A stretch of 48,596 nucleotides of DNA from Azonexus hydrophilus (GTDB lineage: Bacteria; Pseudomonadota; Gammaproteobacteria; Burkholderiales; Rhodocyclaceae), in the NCBI RefSeq assembly GCF_905120355.1, contig NZ_CAJHOB010000019.1:1-48596 (forward strand), read 5' to 3'. Made by a program: the position numbers and the translations under genes. The notes under the pieces were generated by a model. The model ran no database searches. It was not told the DNA's origin and was given only the letters and a program-made list of their open reading frames with translations. Positions within the stretch are counted from its first letter, which is position 1, and the number at the start of each line of letters is the position of its first letter. Shown piece after piece: positions 14,503-26,957 of this stretch.

Positions 14503-16416
14503 ATGTCCCTGTTTCGACAACTCTGGCTCGCCGTCATCGTCAGCACCCTGATCGCCTTTGTCGGCAGTTTTGCCGTCAGCATGATGACCGCCCGTCAGTA
14601 TCTGGAAGAACAACTGGCGATCAAGAACAACGACAACGCCGCCTCACTGGCGCTCTCCATGTCGCAGATGGAAAAAGACCCGGTGACCCTCGAACTGCAA
14701 GTGGCCGCGTTGTTCGACAGCGGCCAGTACGCACGCATCCAGGTCCGCGATCCGGAAGGTCTGACCCTGATTAAGAAAACATCTCCCGCCGTCAGCGACG
14801 ACGTGCCAGCCTGGTTTGCCCGCCTGTTCCCGATTGCCTCGCGCCCCGGGAGCGCCCAGATCTCCACCGGCTGGACCCAGTTCGGCACGGTCGAACTGGT
14901 CAGTCACAACCGTTTTGCCTATCGCGAGTTATGGCAGGGCGGCTGGCGGCTGCTCATGTGGTTCAGCCTGGGAGGCGTGCTGGCAGGTTTCCTCGGCATG
15001 CAGATCCTGCGCCGCATCAAACGCCCGCTTGACGCAGTGGTCGGACAGGCCAGGGCCATCAGCGAGCGACGTTTCATCCGCATCGAGGAACCCGCGACAC
15101 CCGAGTTGAAAAGCCTCGCCCGTGCGATGAACGTGATGGTCGGGCGGGTCAAGGCCATGTTTGAGGAAGAAGCCAGCCGCCTTGAGCAGGTCCGCCGCGA
15201 AGCTACGCTCGACCCCTTGACCGGCCTGGCCAATCGCGCCTATTTCATGAACCGTCTCGCCATTGCCTTGAATGACGAAGATGCGCCCACCCGCGGCAGT
15301 CTGATCATGTTGCGTCTGGCCGACCTCGCCGGCATCAATCGCTGTGCCGGGCGGGAAACGGCCGATGAAGTCTTGCGCCGCACCGGTGCAGCGCTGCGCG
15401 AACTGGCTGAAAAAAATCCCGGCGCCGAAGCAGCGCGCCTCAACGGCGCGGATTTCAGTCTGCTGTTGCCTGGCCAGAACGATCCCCAACCCGCCTGCCA
15501 GCAACTGCTGGCGGCACTGCAGAGCCTGGTTGCAGCCCAGCTGCTACCCGAAAACGCCATCGGCCACTTGGGCAGCAGCGTCTATCAGCACAACGAACCC
15601 GTACCGCAACTGCTGGCGCGCGTCGACGCGGCCCTGGCTGCCGCCGAATTGCAGGGTCCGCTGGCGGCACAGCACGTTGCCGAGCAAAGCCACTGTAGCG
15701 CCAGCACACAAGCCGACTGGCGCAGCATCCTGACCGACGCCCTCAAGGATCAGCGCCTGCGCCTGATCGAATTTCCCGTCGCGGACAGCAACGGCCTCCT
15801 GCTCCACCTCGAATGCCCGCTTCGCCTGCAGGCAGAAGAAAGCGGCGACTGGATCAATGCCGGCAGCTTCATGCCGGTCGCCTCGCGCCTGTCCATGACC
15901 AGCGAACTCGACCTCGCCGCCGTCAAGCTGGCACTCGATCGTCTCGCCTCCGGCCTGCCGGCAGTGGCAGTCAACCTGGCCGGCGCCTCCCTGATCGTGC
16001 CGGACTTCACGCCCCGCCTGCTCAGCCTCCTGCAACAGCGGCGCGAGCTGGCGGGCAAACTCTGGCTGGAAGTCGCAGAAAGCGGCGCCTTCCAGTATTT
16101 TGACGCTTTCCTGGCCTTTTCACTGGCGTTGCGCCCTCTCGGTTGCCGCCTGGGCATCGAGCATTTCGGCCGGCAATTCAGCCAGATCGGCCGTCTGCAC
16201 GACATCGGCCTCGATTACCTCAAGGTGGACGGCAGTTTCATCCGCAACATTCACGGTGACAACGGCAACCAGGCCTTCCTCAAAGGCCTGTGCAACATCG
16301 CGCATGGCATCGGCCTGACCGTCATTGCCGAAGGCGTAAACAGTGCCGAAGAGCTCGCCACCCTGCCCGCACTGGGCTTCGACGGTGCCACCGGCCCTGC
16401 CGTGTCACGCAACTGA
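14503..16416 (+). CDS. LapD-type c-di-GMP receptor
   Basis: 637 aa from ATG 14503 (GAGG 8 nt upstream). Order: TM1 (7-29), periplasmic LapD/MoxY N-terminal domain (30-145, with the family W-x-x-F segment), TM2 (150-168), HAMP (170-222), GGDEF-like (230-395), EAL-like (405-637). The GGDEF motif is GADFS (315-319) and the EAL motif is ECP (437-439), so neither cyclase nor phosphodiesterase activity is expected, as in known LapD receptors. The EAL domain keeps DYLKVDGSFI. On binding c-di-GMP in the cytoplasm it should hold LapG in the periplasm and protect the adhesin. Next to lapG, which supports the call. Confidence 0.92.
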   Translation: MSLFRQLWLAVIVSTLIAFVGSFAVSMMTARQYLEEQLAIKNNDNAASLALSMSQMEKDPVTLELQVAALFDSGQYARIQVRDPEGLTLIKKTSPAVSDDVPAWFARLFPIASRPGSAQISTGWTQFGTVELVSHNRFAYRELWQGGWRLLMWFSLGGVLAGFLGMQILRRIKRPLDAVVGQARAISERRFIRIEEPATPELKSLARAMNVMVGRVKAMFEEEASRLEQVRREATLDPLTGLANRAYFMNRLAIALNDEDAPTRGSLIMLRLADLAGINRCAGRETADEVLRRTGAALRELAEKNPGAEAARLNGADFSLLLPGQNDPQPACQQLLAALQSLVAAQLLPENAIGHLGSSVYQHNEPVPQLLARVDAALAAAELQGPLAAQHVAEQSHCSASTQADWRSILTDALKDQRLRLIEFPVADSNGLLLHLECPLRLQAEESGDWINAGSFMPVASRLSMTSELDLAAVKLALDRLASGLPAVAVNLAGASLIVPDFTPRLLSLLQQRRELAGKLWLEVAESGAFQYFDAFLAFSLALRPLGCRLGIEHFGRQFSQIGRLHDIGLDYLKVDGSFIRNIHGDNGNQAFLKGLCNIAHGIGLTVIAEGVNSAEELATLPALGFDGATGPAVSRN

Positions 16417-16433
16417 CCCCTGTTTTCGCCGCC

Positions 16434-17933
16434 ATGTCCCAGGAAATCGAACTCAAGCTGCGCTTCGCCCGTCGTGATCTGCCGCAGCTGTACGCCCACC
16501 CACGCCTGCCACGCAATGCGGCCCGCACGCAGCTGCTGCGCAACACCTATTACGACAATGCCGAACTTGCTCTGCATCAGCGGCGCATCGCCGTGCGCCT
16601 GCGGCAGAAAAACGGCAGCACCCTGCTCACCGTCAAATCATCCGCCCCCGCCAGCGGCGGACTCTCCATCCGCCAGGAGTGGGAAGAAGCCGCGACGCCC
16701 GGGGTCTTTGATTTTTCCCTGGTGAGCGATCCGCAATTGCGCCAGTTTCTCGACCAGATACGGCCGACGCTGCGCCCGATATTCAGCACCGATTTCGAAC
16801 GGCAGACCTGGATCGTGAACGAAGGCGATGCGCGCATTGAGGTCGCCATTGACCTGGGCCACATCCGCGCCGGCACCCCTGGTGATAAACACGGAACAAA
16901 AAACGCAGAAAAAATATGCGAAATCGAGCTTGAATTACTCTCCGGCAGCATGGAGCACTTATTCACCCTCTGCCATACCCTGCAACGCCGGTTAGCCCTG
17001 ATACCGGCCTTGCCAAGCAAAGCCGAGCGCGGCTACCAGTGTTATCTCGCGGCTCCTGCAGCCCCGACGCTTGCCCCGCCACCACAACTGAACACCACCG
17101 ACGCCCCCGGGCACGCCCTGCGCCAGCTGCTGCTGGCACAAGTGGAACATCTGCAGCGCAACGAAAGCGGCCTGCTCCAGCACAAGGATCCGGAGTATCT
17201 GCACCAGTCACGCCTTGCCCTGCGCCGCCTGCGTAGTGCCCTGGCTTTTTTCTCGCCCCTTCTACCGGCCGACTACAGCGCGCAATTTGCACCGCGCTGG
17301 CGAAAACTGTCGCGACTGCTGGGGCATACCCGGGACTGGGATGTCTTCCTGCACGACACACTACCACCCATGCTCCGCGCCCTCCCCCACCATCCCGAGC
17401 TGCGCGCACTGCGCAAACTGGCCCAACAGGAAGCCGCCGCCGGCCGCAAAGAAATCCGCCAGCACTGCAACAGTGCCGCCTATGGTCGGCTGCTGCTCGA
17501 TTTCACTGCCGCCACGCATGCCCTCAACCTGCCGGAAACGACCGACCTGTGCCATTTCAGCTGGCAACGCTGGCAGGAATGGCGGCATGAAAGCCAGACA
17601 CTGGCGGCGCAAACACCAGCCAACGCTCCGCGTGCCTTGCACCGCTTGCGCCGCCGCCTGAAGGCGCTGCAGTTCAGCCGCGACCTGCTCGCCACGCCAA
17701 TCGCCGAGCCTGTGACGCCCGCAGCCTCCGCCCCGGCCAAACCCGCAGACCGGGCACTCGTGAAAACCTTGCTGCAAGAACTCGGGCAGTACAACGATCT
17801 GGTCGTCGCCCGGCAACTGCTGCGGGCCCGGAAGCACGATTCGCCGCTGGCCCACACCTGGATCGCCGGCCAACGTGCACTGCTGGAACAGCAACTCCCG
17901 AACCTGCTCAAATACTGGTCGCACACCCCATAA
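16434..17933 (+). CDS. CYTH-CHAD domain protein (inorganic triphosphatase-like)
   Basis: 499 aa; no ribosome site, start 17 bp after lapD, so coupling is likely. The N-terminal CYTH domain (1-200) begins with the signature EIELK (ExExK), which binds triphosphate and metal in a beta-barrel tunnel. Related proteins such as YgiF hydrolyse inorganic triphosphate. From about residue 225 a CHAD domain follows, with conserved His and Arg (VHxxR-like HQSRLALRRLRSAL and HRLRRRLKALQF) that bind polyphosphate. A short Pro/Ala linker separates the two. Polyphosphate-related metabolism is the probable context. Confidence 0.88.
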   Translation: MSQEIELKLRFARRDLPQLYAHPRLPRNAARTQLLRNTYYDNAELALHQRRIAVRLRQKNGSTLLTVKSSAPASGGLSIRQEWEEAATPGVFDFSLVSDPQLRQFLDQIRPTLRPIFSTDFERQTWIVNEGDARIEVAIDLGHIRAGTPGDKHGTKNAEKICEIELELLSGSMEHLFTLCHTLQRRLALIPALPSKAERGYQCYLAAPAAPTLAPPPQLNTTDAPGHALRQLLLAQVEHLQRNESGLLQHKDPEYLHQSRLALRRLRSALAFFSPLLPADYSAQFAPRWRKLSRLLGHTRDWDVFLHDTLPPMLRALPHHPELRALRKLAQQEAAAGRKEIRQHCNSAAYGRLLLDFTAATHALNLPETTDLCHFSWQRWQEWRHESQTLAAQTPANAPRALHRLRRRLKALQFSRDLLATPIAEPVTPAASAPAKPADRALVKTLLQELGQYNDLVVARQLLRARKHDSPLAHTWIAGQRALLEQQLPNLLKYWSHTP

Positions 17934-17978
17934 AACGGCCCATGCCGCAGAAGCGGCGCCGGTGGTGCGGGCAACCGC

Positions 17979-20644
<2,666 letters not shown>

Positions 20645-20654
20645 GGAAAATGCC

Positions 20655-21173
20655 ATGGCTGTACGTTCGCTGCTCATCGTCCTGCTGACCGCCACCCTGG
20701 CGGCCTGCGGCTTCCATCTGCGGGGCTCGGCCGGCAGCGATCTGCCCTATGCCTCGATGTACATCGCCCTGCCGGAAACCGCGGAAGTACGGGTGTGGCT
20801 GGAGCGTTATCTGCGCGGCAGCACCAACACGACGGTGAGCGACGACGCCAAGACCGCCACGGTCACCTTCCAGCAACTTTCCGACAGCCGCGACAAGAGC
20901 ATTCTCAGTATCGACGCCCGCGGCCGGGTACGCGAATACCGCCTGCAGATGCGCTACCGTTTCCGCCTGGTCGATGCGCAGGGCCGGGAAATTGTCGCGC
21001 CGCAGGAGATCTCCATGAACCGCGACATGACCTACGATGATTCGCAGGTCCTGTCCAAAAGCATGGAAGAAAACCTGCTCTGGCGCGACATGACCAACGA
21101 CCTGGTCAACCAGATCATGCGCCGTCTGAGCCGCATCAAGCCGAAAGACCCCAGCGTCGAAGACGACGACTGA
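20655..21173 (+). CDS. lptE: LPS-assembly lipoprotein LptE
   Basis: 172 aa; GAGG 8 nt before the ATG. The signal peptide ends in the lipobox LAAC (Cys about residue 18), giving an outer-membrane lipoprotein. LptE plugs and assembles the LptD barrel, which inserts lipopolysaccharide into the outer leaflet. Typical features are CGFHLRG right after the lipidation site and the alternating beta/charged body. It lies 10 bp after leuS and overlaps holA (TGATG), the standard order in beta- and gammaproteobacteria. Confidence 0.94.
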   Translation: MAVRSLLIVLLTATLAACGFHLRGSAGSDLPYASMYIALPETAEVRVWLERYLRGSTNTTVSDDAKTATVTFQQLSDSRDKSILSIDARGRVREYRLQMRYRFRLVDAQGREIVAPQEISMNRDMTYDDSQVLSKSMEENLLWRDMTNDLVNQIMRRLSRIKPKDPSVEDDD

Positions 21174-22201
21174 TGCTGCTCAAAGCCGAACAACTGCCGG
21201 CCCATCTGGAACGCGGCTTGGCCGCGCTCTATCTCCTGCACGGAGATGAACCGCTCCTGGTGCTGGAAGCCGCCGATGCCATCCGGCAAAGCGCCCGCTG
21301 CGCCGGTTACAGCGAACGTGAAGTGCTGACTGTGCTACCCGGCTTCGACTGGGGGCAGCTGCTGGCTGCCGGCGGCAATCTCTCGCTCTTCGGTGACCGC
21401 AAACTGATTGATCTGCGCATCCCCAACGGCAAACCGGGCAAAGAAGGCAGTGCTGCACTACAGGAGTGGTGCAAGCGCCTGTCACCCGACAACCTGCTGC
21501 TCGTCACCTTGCCGGAACTGGACTGGCGGGAAGAGAAGGCGGCCTGGTACACCGCCCTGCAGCAAGCTGGCGTCGCACTCAAACTGAACGCGCCACCGCT
21601 GGCCGAGCTACCGAACTGGATTGCCGGGCGCCTGCGCCGCCAGCAGCAAAGCGCCGAACTGGACGGCCTGAAATTCATCGCCGAACGGGTGGAAGGCAAT
21701 CTGCTGGCAGCACACCAGGAAATCCAGAAACTGGGGTTGCTGTACCCCGCCGGAAAGCTCAGCCTGACGCAGATTCGCGACGCCGTCCTCAACGTTGCCC
21801 GTTACAGCATCGACAGTCTGCGCGAAGCGCTGCTCGCCGGCGATATCGGACGCCTCAGCCGTACCCTGGAAGGCCTGCGCCAGGAAGGTGAAGCGCCACC
21901 CCTGGTGCTATGGGCGATGAGCGAGGAAATCCGCACGCTGGCCACGCTGCGTCAGGGACTGGATGCCGGACGACCGCTCGAACTGTTGCTGAAGGAAGCA
22001 AAAGCCTGGGGCGCCCGCCAGCTGGGACTGAAAAAGGCCGTCCAGCGCCTGTCGCGCCGGACCCTGGAAAATGCGCTGCGCCGCGCTGGCGACATCGACC
22101 GGCTGATCAAGGGCATCGGCCGTGGTGATCCGTGGGAAGCTTTCCAGCGCCTGGGCACCGGCCTTTGCGCCCAGCGCGGGACAGCACGCAGCGGCCACTG
22201 A
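21173..22201 (+). CDS. holA: DNA polymerase III subunit delta
   Basis: 342 aa. It is the clamp-loader subunit that opens the beta clamp. Start overlaps the lptE stop by 1 nt (coupled translation). The family pattern is visible: N-terminal LYLLHGDEPLLVLEAADAIR, NLLLVTLPEL, the central FIAERVEGNLLAAHQEIQKL and the C-terminal lid-collar helices. No Walker A motif is present, as expected for delta. It ends the leuS unit and converges with a small Cys-rich gene. Confidence 0.95.
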   Translation: MLLKAEQLPAHLERGLAALYLLHGDEPLLVLEAADAIRQSARCAGYSEREVLTVLPGFDWGQLLAAGGNLSLFGDRKLIDLRIPNGKPGKEGSAALQEWCKRLSPDNLLLVTLPELDWREEKAAWYTALQQAGVALKLNAPPLAELPNWIAGRLRRQQQSAELDGLKFIAERVEGNLLAAHQEIQKLGLLYPAGKLSLTQIRDAVLNVARYSIDSLREALLAGDIGRLSRTLEGLRQEGEAPPLVLWAMSEEIRTLATLRQGLDAGRPLELLLKEAKAWGARQLGLKKAVQRLSRRTLENALRRAGDIDRLIKGIGRGDPWEAFQRLGTGLCAQRGTARSGH

Positions 22202-22229
22202 GTCATACCTCAGCAAGCACTCACAGCAC

Positions 22230-22469
22230 TTACGTATCCGGTTCCAGGTTTTCCCACAAACATTCGTCCGCATGTTTGGCCGGGCGCAGGCCGGCGCGCG
22301 CAGCTTCCTGCACCAGGCACTCGCCTTCGCATTCGCAATCGACCACGACCAGTTTCATTTCCTCATCCACCTGGCGTTCGCCATCCCAGTAGCTGCAGGT
22401 CGCACAGACCTTGACCTCGGTGGGGAGTATCAACTTGTCAGCCATTTTTCCAGCCGCTTTCTCACTCAT
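22230..22469 (-). CDS. Small Cys-rich protein, possible metal binder
   Basis: 79 aa from ATG 22469; GAGGG 5 nt upstream. Cysteines come as CATC near residue 20, then CECEGEC near 45-50 and a last one in DECLWENLE, a pattern that suggests zinc or iron-sulfur binding. The protein is strongly acidic. There is no signal peptide. I do not recognise the family. It is single, convergent with holA and divergent from proA. Confidence 0.72.
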   Translation of the reverse strand: MSEKAAGKMADKLILPTEVKVCATCSYWDGERQVDEEMKLVVVDCECEGECLVQEAARAGLRPAKHADECLWENLEPDT

Positions 22470-22548
22470 GTCGCCCTCGACAAAAACCCCTGTCATTATG
22501 GGGGCTAAGAGTTTGGTTTTCACACGAAGTTCCCCGTCGATGTCTGGC

Positions 22549-22554
22549 TATAAT
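22549..22554 (+). promoter_or_regulatory. Candidate -10 element before proA
   Basis: Perfect TATAAT 28 bp before the proA start, with no convincing -35. It lies between the divergent Cys-rich gene and proA. Confidence 0.35.
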
Positions 22555-22581
22555 GCCCTTTTGCAAAATTTGATGCCGATC

Positions 22582-23838
22582 ATGACTATTCAGGATTACA
22601 TGCGCACGCTGGGCCAGCAGGCCCGCCAGGCGTCACGCCGCCTGGCCGCGGCAAGCACCGCGGAGAAGAATGCCGCCCTGCAACACCTGGCTGACGCCAT
22701 CCGCCGCGAACGCGCCACGCTGCTCGCTGCCAATGCCGAAGACCTGGCCGCAGCCCGTGCCAACGGCCTGGAAACTGCCCTGCTGGACCGTCTCACCCTC
22801 TCCGAAAAAGGCGTTGAGCAAATGGCCGAAGGCGTCGAACAGGTCGCGCGCCTGCCCGACCCCATCGGCGAAATCAGCGACATGAAATATCGCCCCTCGG
22901 GCATTCAGGTGGGCAAGATGCGGGTCCCGCTGGGCGTGATCGGCATCATCTACGAAGCTCGCCCCAACGTCACCGCCGATGCCGCAGCGCTATGCCTCAA
23001 GTCAGGCAACGCCGCCATCCTGCGCGGTGGCTCGGAGGCCATTCACTGCAATCGCGCCATCGCCCGCCTGATCCAGGAATCGCTTGCCGCCGCCGATCTG
23101 CCGGCGGAAGCGGTTCAGGTCGTCGACACCACTGACCGTGCCGCCGTCGGCGAGCTGATCACCCTGCGCGAATTCGTCGACGTCATCGTTCCACGCGGAG
23201 GCAAGGGCCTGATTGCACGCCTGCTGGCCGAAGCCCGCGTCCCGATGATCCAGCACCTGGACGGCAACTGCCATATTTACATCGACAGCGCTGCCGACCC
23301 GGCCAAGGCCCTGAAGATTCTCGAAAACGCCAAAACCCAGCGCTACGGCACCTGCAACACCGCCGAGTCGCTGCTTGTTGCCCGCCCGGTCGCCGCCAAA
23401 CAACTGCCCGCACTCGCCGCCATGCTGACGGAAAAAGGCGTCGAAATCCGCGGCTGCGCCGAAACCTGCGCCCTGATCGAGAATGCCGTGCCGGCCACGG
23501 AAGAAGACTTCCTCACCGAATATCTGGCCCCCATCATTTCCGTCAAGATCGTGGCCGGACTGGACGAGGCCATCGCCCACATCAACCAGTATTCATCACA
23601 CCATTCGGAAGCCATCGTGACCGAGCATCACCCCAGCGCCATGCGTTTCCTGCGCGAGGTCGATTCTTCATCGGTGATGATCAATGCCTCAACCCGCTTC
23701 GCCGATGGTTTTGAATATGGCCTGGGTGCAGAGATTGGCATCTCCACCGACAAGATTCACGCTCGCGGCCCGGTCGGCCTGGAAGGACTGACCAGCCAGA
23801 AGTGGATCGTCCTCGGCGACGGCCACGTTCGCGCCTAA
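22582..23838 (+). CDS. proA: Gamma-glutamyl phosphate reductase
   Basis: 418 aa from ATG 22582 ([16 protein letters not shown]), near the usual ProA length; ATG 22573 is the alternative. The enzyme makes glutamate-5-semialdehyde from glutamyl phosphate with NADPH, the second step of proline synthesis. The ALDH-like fold carries the catalytic cysteine in [12 protein letters not shown], the [22 protein letters not shown] substrate segment and the [28 protein letters not shown]-terminal signature. proB is not in this window. Confidence 0.96.
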   Translation: MTIQDYMRTLGQQARQASRRLAAASTAEKNAALQHLADAIRRERATLLAANAEDLAAARANGLETALLDRLTLSEKGVEQMAEGVEQVARLPDPIGEISDMKYRPSGIQVGKMRVPLGVIGIIYEARPNVTADAAALCLKSGNAAILRGGSEAIHCNRAIARLIQESLAAADLPAEAVQVVDTTDRAAVGELITLREFVDVIVPRGGKGLIARLLAEARVPMIQHLDGNCHIYIDSAADPAKALKILENAKTQRYGTCNTAESLLVARPVAAKQLPALAAMLTEKGVEIRGCAETCALIENAVPATEEDFLTEYLAPIISVKIVAGLDEAIAHINQYSSHHSEAIVTEHHPSAMRFLREVDSSSVMINASTRFADGFEYGLGAEIGISTDKIHARGPVGLEGLTSQKWIVLGDGHVRA

Positions 23839-23866
23839 CCCTACACACACTGCAGGAGAAAAGAGC

Positions 23867-24328
23867 ATGCCAATCAGCTGGACCGCCGATCTCGATACGG
23901 GCATCCCCCTCATCGACCAGCAGCATCGCCGCATCGTCGATTTCATCAATCATCTCGAAGTCGCCAAGAATGCGGGCGACAAGGAAGCCGTCAAACAGAT
24001 CGTGTACGACTGTGTCGACTACACCCTGTCGCATTTCGCCTTCGAAGAAAGCCTGCAGGAAGAGGCGGGGTACGCCTACTGCAAACCGCACAAGAAAGTC
24101 CATGAACTCTTCGCGCGCAAAGTATCGGAATACCAGGAGCGCATGGATCTGGGCGATGACGTCGCCGAAGAACTGCACGCCACCCTGGCACGCTGGCTGG
24201 TCAATCACATCAAGCGCGACGACGCCGACTATGTCGAGTCCGTGCGTGCCAGCATGGCGCCAGGCGCCAGGGCCCGGGCGGAAGAAAACAAAAAAACCGG
24301 CTGGTTCAGACGCCTGTTCGGTCGCTAG
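23867..24328 (+). CDS. Bacteriohemerythrin
   Basis: 153 aa; GGAG well placed before the ATG. It is an oxygen-binding diiron protein. All iron ligands are visible: H20, H56, E60, H75, H79, H114 and D119. The C-terminal 25 residues form a basic tail (KKTGWFRRLFGR). No methyl-accepting or signalling domain is attached, so it is a stand-alone oxygen carrier or scavenger, common in microaerobic betaproteobacteria. Gap of 28 bp to proA and 19 bp to gcdH. Confidence 0.95.
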   Translation: MPISWTADLDTGIPLIDQQHRRIVDFINHLEVAKNAGDKEAVKQIVYDCVDYTLSHFAFEESLQEEAGYAYCKPHKKVHELFARKVSEYQERMDLGDDVAEELHATLARWLVNHIKRDDADYVESVRASMAPGARARAEENKKTGWFRRLFGR

Positions 24329-24347
24329 ATAAAACGGAGAAGAGAGT

Positions 24348-25514
24348 ATGGGAGATTTTGACTGGAGCGATCCGTTCCTGCTCGAACGTCAGCTCAGTGC
24401 GGAAGAGCGGCAGGTCCGCAATGCCGCGCGGGAATTTGCGCAAAAGGAACTGGCACCACGGACCCGTACGGCCTTTCGCGAGGAAACGACTGATCCGGCC
24501 ATTTATCGTCTGCTCGGCGAGATGGGCCTGCTCGGTGCCACACTGCCACCGCAGTACGGCGGCGCGGGGCTCAACTACGTCTCCTACGGTCTGATTGCCC
24601 GCGAAGTGGAGTATGTCGACTCGGCCTGGCGTACCCTGGTATCGGTGCAATCCTCCCTGACCATGGTGCCGATTTACGAATTCGGCACCCCGGCACAAAA
24701 AGAAAAATATCTGAAGAAACTGGGCAAAGGCGAGTGGATAGGCTGCTTTGGCCTCACCGAACCGGACTCCGGCTCCGACCCTGGCAGCGCCACTGCCCGG
24801 GCCAAGGCAGTCGCCGGCGGCTGGCAACTCTCCGGCGTCAAGCGCTGGATCAGCAACGCGCCCATTGCTGATGTTTTGATTGTCTGGGCCAAGGATGATG
24901 AAAACATTCTGCGCGGCTTCATCCTGGAAAAAGGCATGCCCGGGCTGTCGACCCCGCTCATCAACGGCAAGGTCGGACTACGTGCGTCGATCAGCGGCGA
25001 CATCGTGATGGAGAATGTATTCGTCCCCAGCGAGAATCGCCTTGAAGTCGCCGGCCTGAAAGGCCCCTTCACCTGCCTCAACTCTGCCCGCTACGGCATT
25101 GCCTGGGGCGCGACCGGTGCCGCTGAGTCCTGCTGGCATACCGCCCGCCAATACACGCTGGAGCGGCAGCAATTCAACCGGCCACTCGCAGCCAACCAGC
25201 TGATCCAGAAAAAACTGGCCGACATGCAGACGGAAATTGCGCTCAACCTGCAAGGCGCACTGCGCCTGGGACGCATGCTCGACGATGGCAGCGCCACCCC
25301 GGAGCTGATCTCGCTGATGAAACGCAACGCCTGCGGCAAGGCGCTGGAGGTTGCCCGCACCGCCCGTGACATGCTGGGAGGCAACGGCATCTGCGACGAT
25401 TACGGGGTGATTCGTCACGTCGTCAATCTGGAGGTCGTCAATACCTACGAAGGGACGCACGACGTGCACGCCCTCATCCTAGGCCGGGCACAGACCGGCC
25501 TGGCAGCGTTTTAG
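24348..25514 (+). CDS. gcdH: Glutaryl-CoA dehydrogenase
   Basis: 388 aa; GGAG before the ATG. An FAD-dependent acyl-CoA dehydrogenase that oxidises and decarboxylates glutaryl-CoA to crotonyl-CoA in lysine, tryptophan and aromatic degradation. Diagnostic: [12 protein letters not shown] in the substrate pocket, [15 protein letters not shown] at the FAD/substrate site, and the catalytic Glu in [17 protein letters not shown]. The substrate-pocket segment separates it from ordinary fatty acyl-CoA dehydrogenases. No partner acyl-CoA genes are adjacent. Confidence 0.9.
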   Translation: MGDFDWSDPFLLERQLSAEERQVRNAAREFAQKELAPRTRTAFREETTDPAIYRLLGEMGLLGATLPPQYGGAGLNYVSYGLIAREVEYVDSAWRTLVSVQSSLTMVPIYEFGTPAQKEKYLKKLGKGEWIGCFGLTEPDSGSDPGSATARAKAVAGGWQLSGVKRWISNAPIADVLIVWAKDDENILRGFILEKGMPGLSTPLINGKVGLRASISGDIVMENVFVPSENRLEVAGLKGPFTCLNSARYGIAWGATGAAESCWHTARQYTLERQQFNRPLAANQLIQKKLADMQTEIALNLQGALRLGRMLDDGSATPELISLMKRNACGKALEVARTARDMLGGNGICDDYGVIRHVVNLEVVNTYEGTHDVHALILGRAQTGLAAF

Positions 25515-25523
25515 CGGCGCACC

Positions 25524-26000
25524 ATGCCCGGGTCGTACCACGCCATCGTCGCCGCCCCCGGTTTCTGCCTGGGGGTATGCGCCGCAGAGGCCGCCGTCAC
25601 AGCCGTCGATTTCCTTGAACCCTGCCCGTCGCAGGCCCCGGAAACACCACTGGCCGCCGAAGTGGTGCGCCAGCTACAGGCCTATCTTGCCGACCCGCGC
25701 AGCACCTTCAAGCTGCCGTTGCAGCCTGCCGGCACTCACTTCCAGCGCCGGGTGTGGGCACAGATTGCCGCCATTCCGTGTGGGCAGGTGGCAACTTACG
25801 GACAGCTGGCCAAAACCCTGACCAACGCCCCCCGGGCGGTAGGCCAGGCCTGTGGCGCCAACCCTTATCCGGTCGTGGTTCCCTGTCACCGGGTGATTGC
25901 CACCGGTGGCGGGCTGGGGGGCTTTGCCAATGCCCGCGGTGGATTCCTGCTTGCCGTCAAACACTGGTTGCTGACGCATGAAGGCCACCTCCCTGCGTAA
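25524..26000 (+). CDS. ogt: Methylated-DNA-protein cysteine methyltransferase
   Basis: 158 aa. A suicide enzyme that removes O6-alkyl groups from guanine. The active-site motif PCHRV has its acceptor Cys at 121; the helix-turn-helix (IAAIPCGQVATYGQLAK) and the RAVGQACGANPYP arginine finger are present. The N-terminal domain is short and degenerate, as in Ogt. Ten bp after gcdH; its 3' end overlaps xerD by 23 bp. Confidence 0.93.
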   Translation: MPGSYHAIVAAPGFCLGVCAAEAAVTAVDFLEPCPSQAPETPLAAEVVRQLQAYLADPRSTFKLPLQPAGTHFQRRVWAQIAAIPCGQVATYGQLAKTLTNAPRAVGQACGANPYPVVVPCHRVIATGGGLGGFANARGGFLLAVKHWLLTHEGHLPA

Positions 26001-26892
26001 CGCCGACCAGGATGAAATCGACCGCTTCTGCGATGCCTTATGGCTGGAAGACGGTCTAGCCAAAGCTACGCTCGACAGCTACCGTTCCGACCTTTCCCGC
26101 CTGGCCGCCTGGCTGCAGACGCAGCATCTGGAAACCTTGCTTGATGCCCGCAACGAAACACTGGCTCGCTTTATCGGCGTCCTGGCGCAGGAAACCCGTG
26201 CCAGTTCGCAGGCCCGCTATCTCGCTAGCCTGCGCCGCTTTTACCGCTGGCAGGTCGCCCGTGGCCGCCTGGCGCTGGACCCCAGCCTGAAACTGGTCAA
26301 TCCTGCCCGCGCCAGCCGCTTGCCCAAAACCCTGGCCGAACGTCAGGTGGAGCGTCTGCTTGCCGCCCCCGACCTGTCCACGGCGCTTGGCCTGCGTGAC
26401 CGCGCCATGCTGGAGACCCTGTATGCCACCGGGCTGCGCGTATCCGAACTGGTCAGCCTGCAACTTTTCTCGCTCAGCCTCACCGATGGCGTCCTGCGCG
26501 CACTGGGCAAAGGCAACAAGGAACGGCTGGTGCCGCTAGGCGAACAGGCCATCGACTGGATCAGCCGTTATCTCACGGAAGCGCGTCCCGCCATTCTTGG
26601 CGCACGGCAGAGCGACGACCTGTTCATCACCCAGCGGGGCGCCGCCATGACCCGCCATGCGTTCTGGCACCTCATCAAACGCTATGCAGCCACCGCCGAC
26701 ATTGCGGCAGACACACTTTCGCCGCATGTGCTGCGCCATGCCTTCGCCACCCACCTGCTCAACCACGGTGCCGACCTGCGTGTCGTGCAACTGCTGCTCG
26801 GCCATGCCGACATTTCCACCACCCAGATCTACACCCACGTCGCCCGCGAACGTCTGAAAAGCCTGCATGCCCAGCACCACCCGCGCGGCTGA
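25978..26892 (+). CDS. xerD: Site-specific tyrosine recombinase XerD
   Basis: 304 aa. With XerC it resolves chromosome dimers at dif. The catalytic residues are all there: Arg in TGLRVSEL, Lys in GKGNKERLVP, HxxR in SPHVLRHAFATHLL, His in LLGHADISTT and Tyr in QIYTHV. The N-terminal core-binding domain (about 15-105) is standard. It lies in the chromosomal part and is unrelated to the integrase of the element. It overlaps ogt by 23 bp, an uncommon but not unique arrangement. Confidence 0.95.
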   Translation: MKATSLRNADQDEIDRFCDALWLEDGLAKATLDSYRSDLSRLAAWLQTQHLETLLDARNETLARFIGVLAQETRASSQARYLASLRRFYRWQVARGRLALDPSLKLVNPARASRLPKTLAERQVERLLAAPDLSTALGLRDRAMLETLYATGLRVSELVSLQLFSLSLTDGVLRALGKGNKERLVPLGEQAIDWISRYLTEARPAILGARQSDDLFITQRGAAMTRHAFWHLIKRYAATADIAADTLSPHVLRHAFATHLLNHGADLRVVQLLLGHADISTTQIYTHVARERLKSLHAQHHPRG

Positions 26893-26957
26893 ATGCGGTG
26901 GGCAGACTCGACCAGACCAAGGGGGCGCCCTGCCGGTCGCAAGACACTGCTCCCCGG

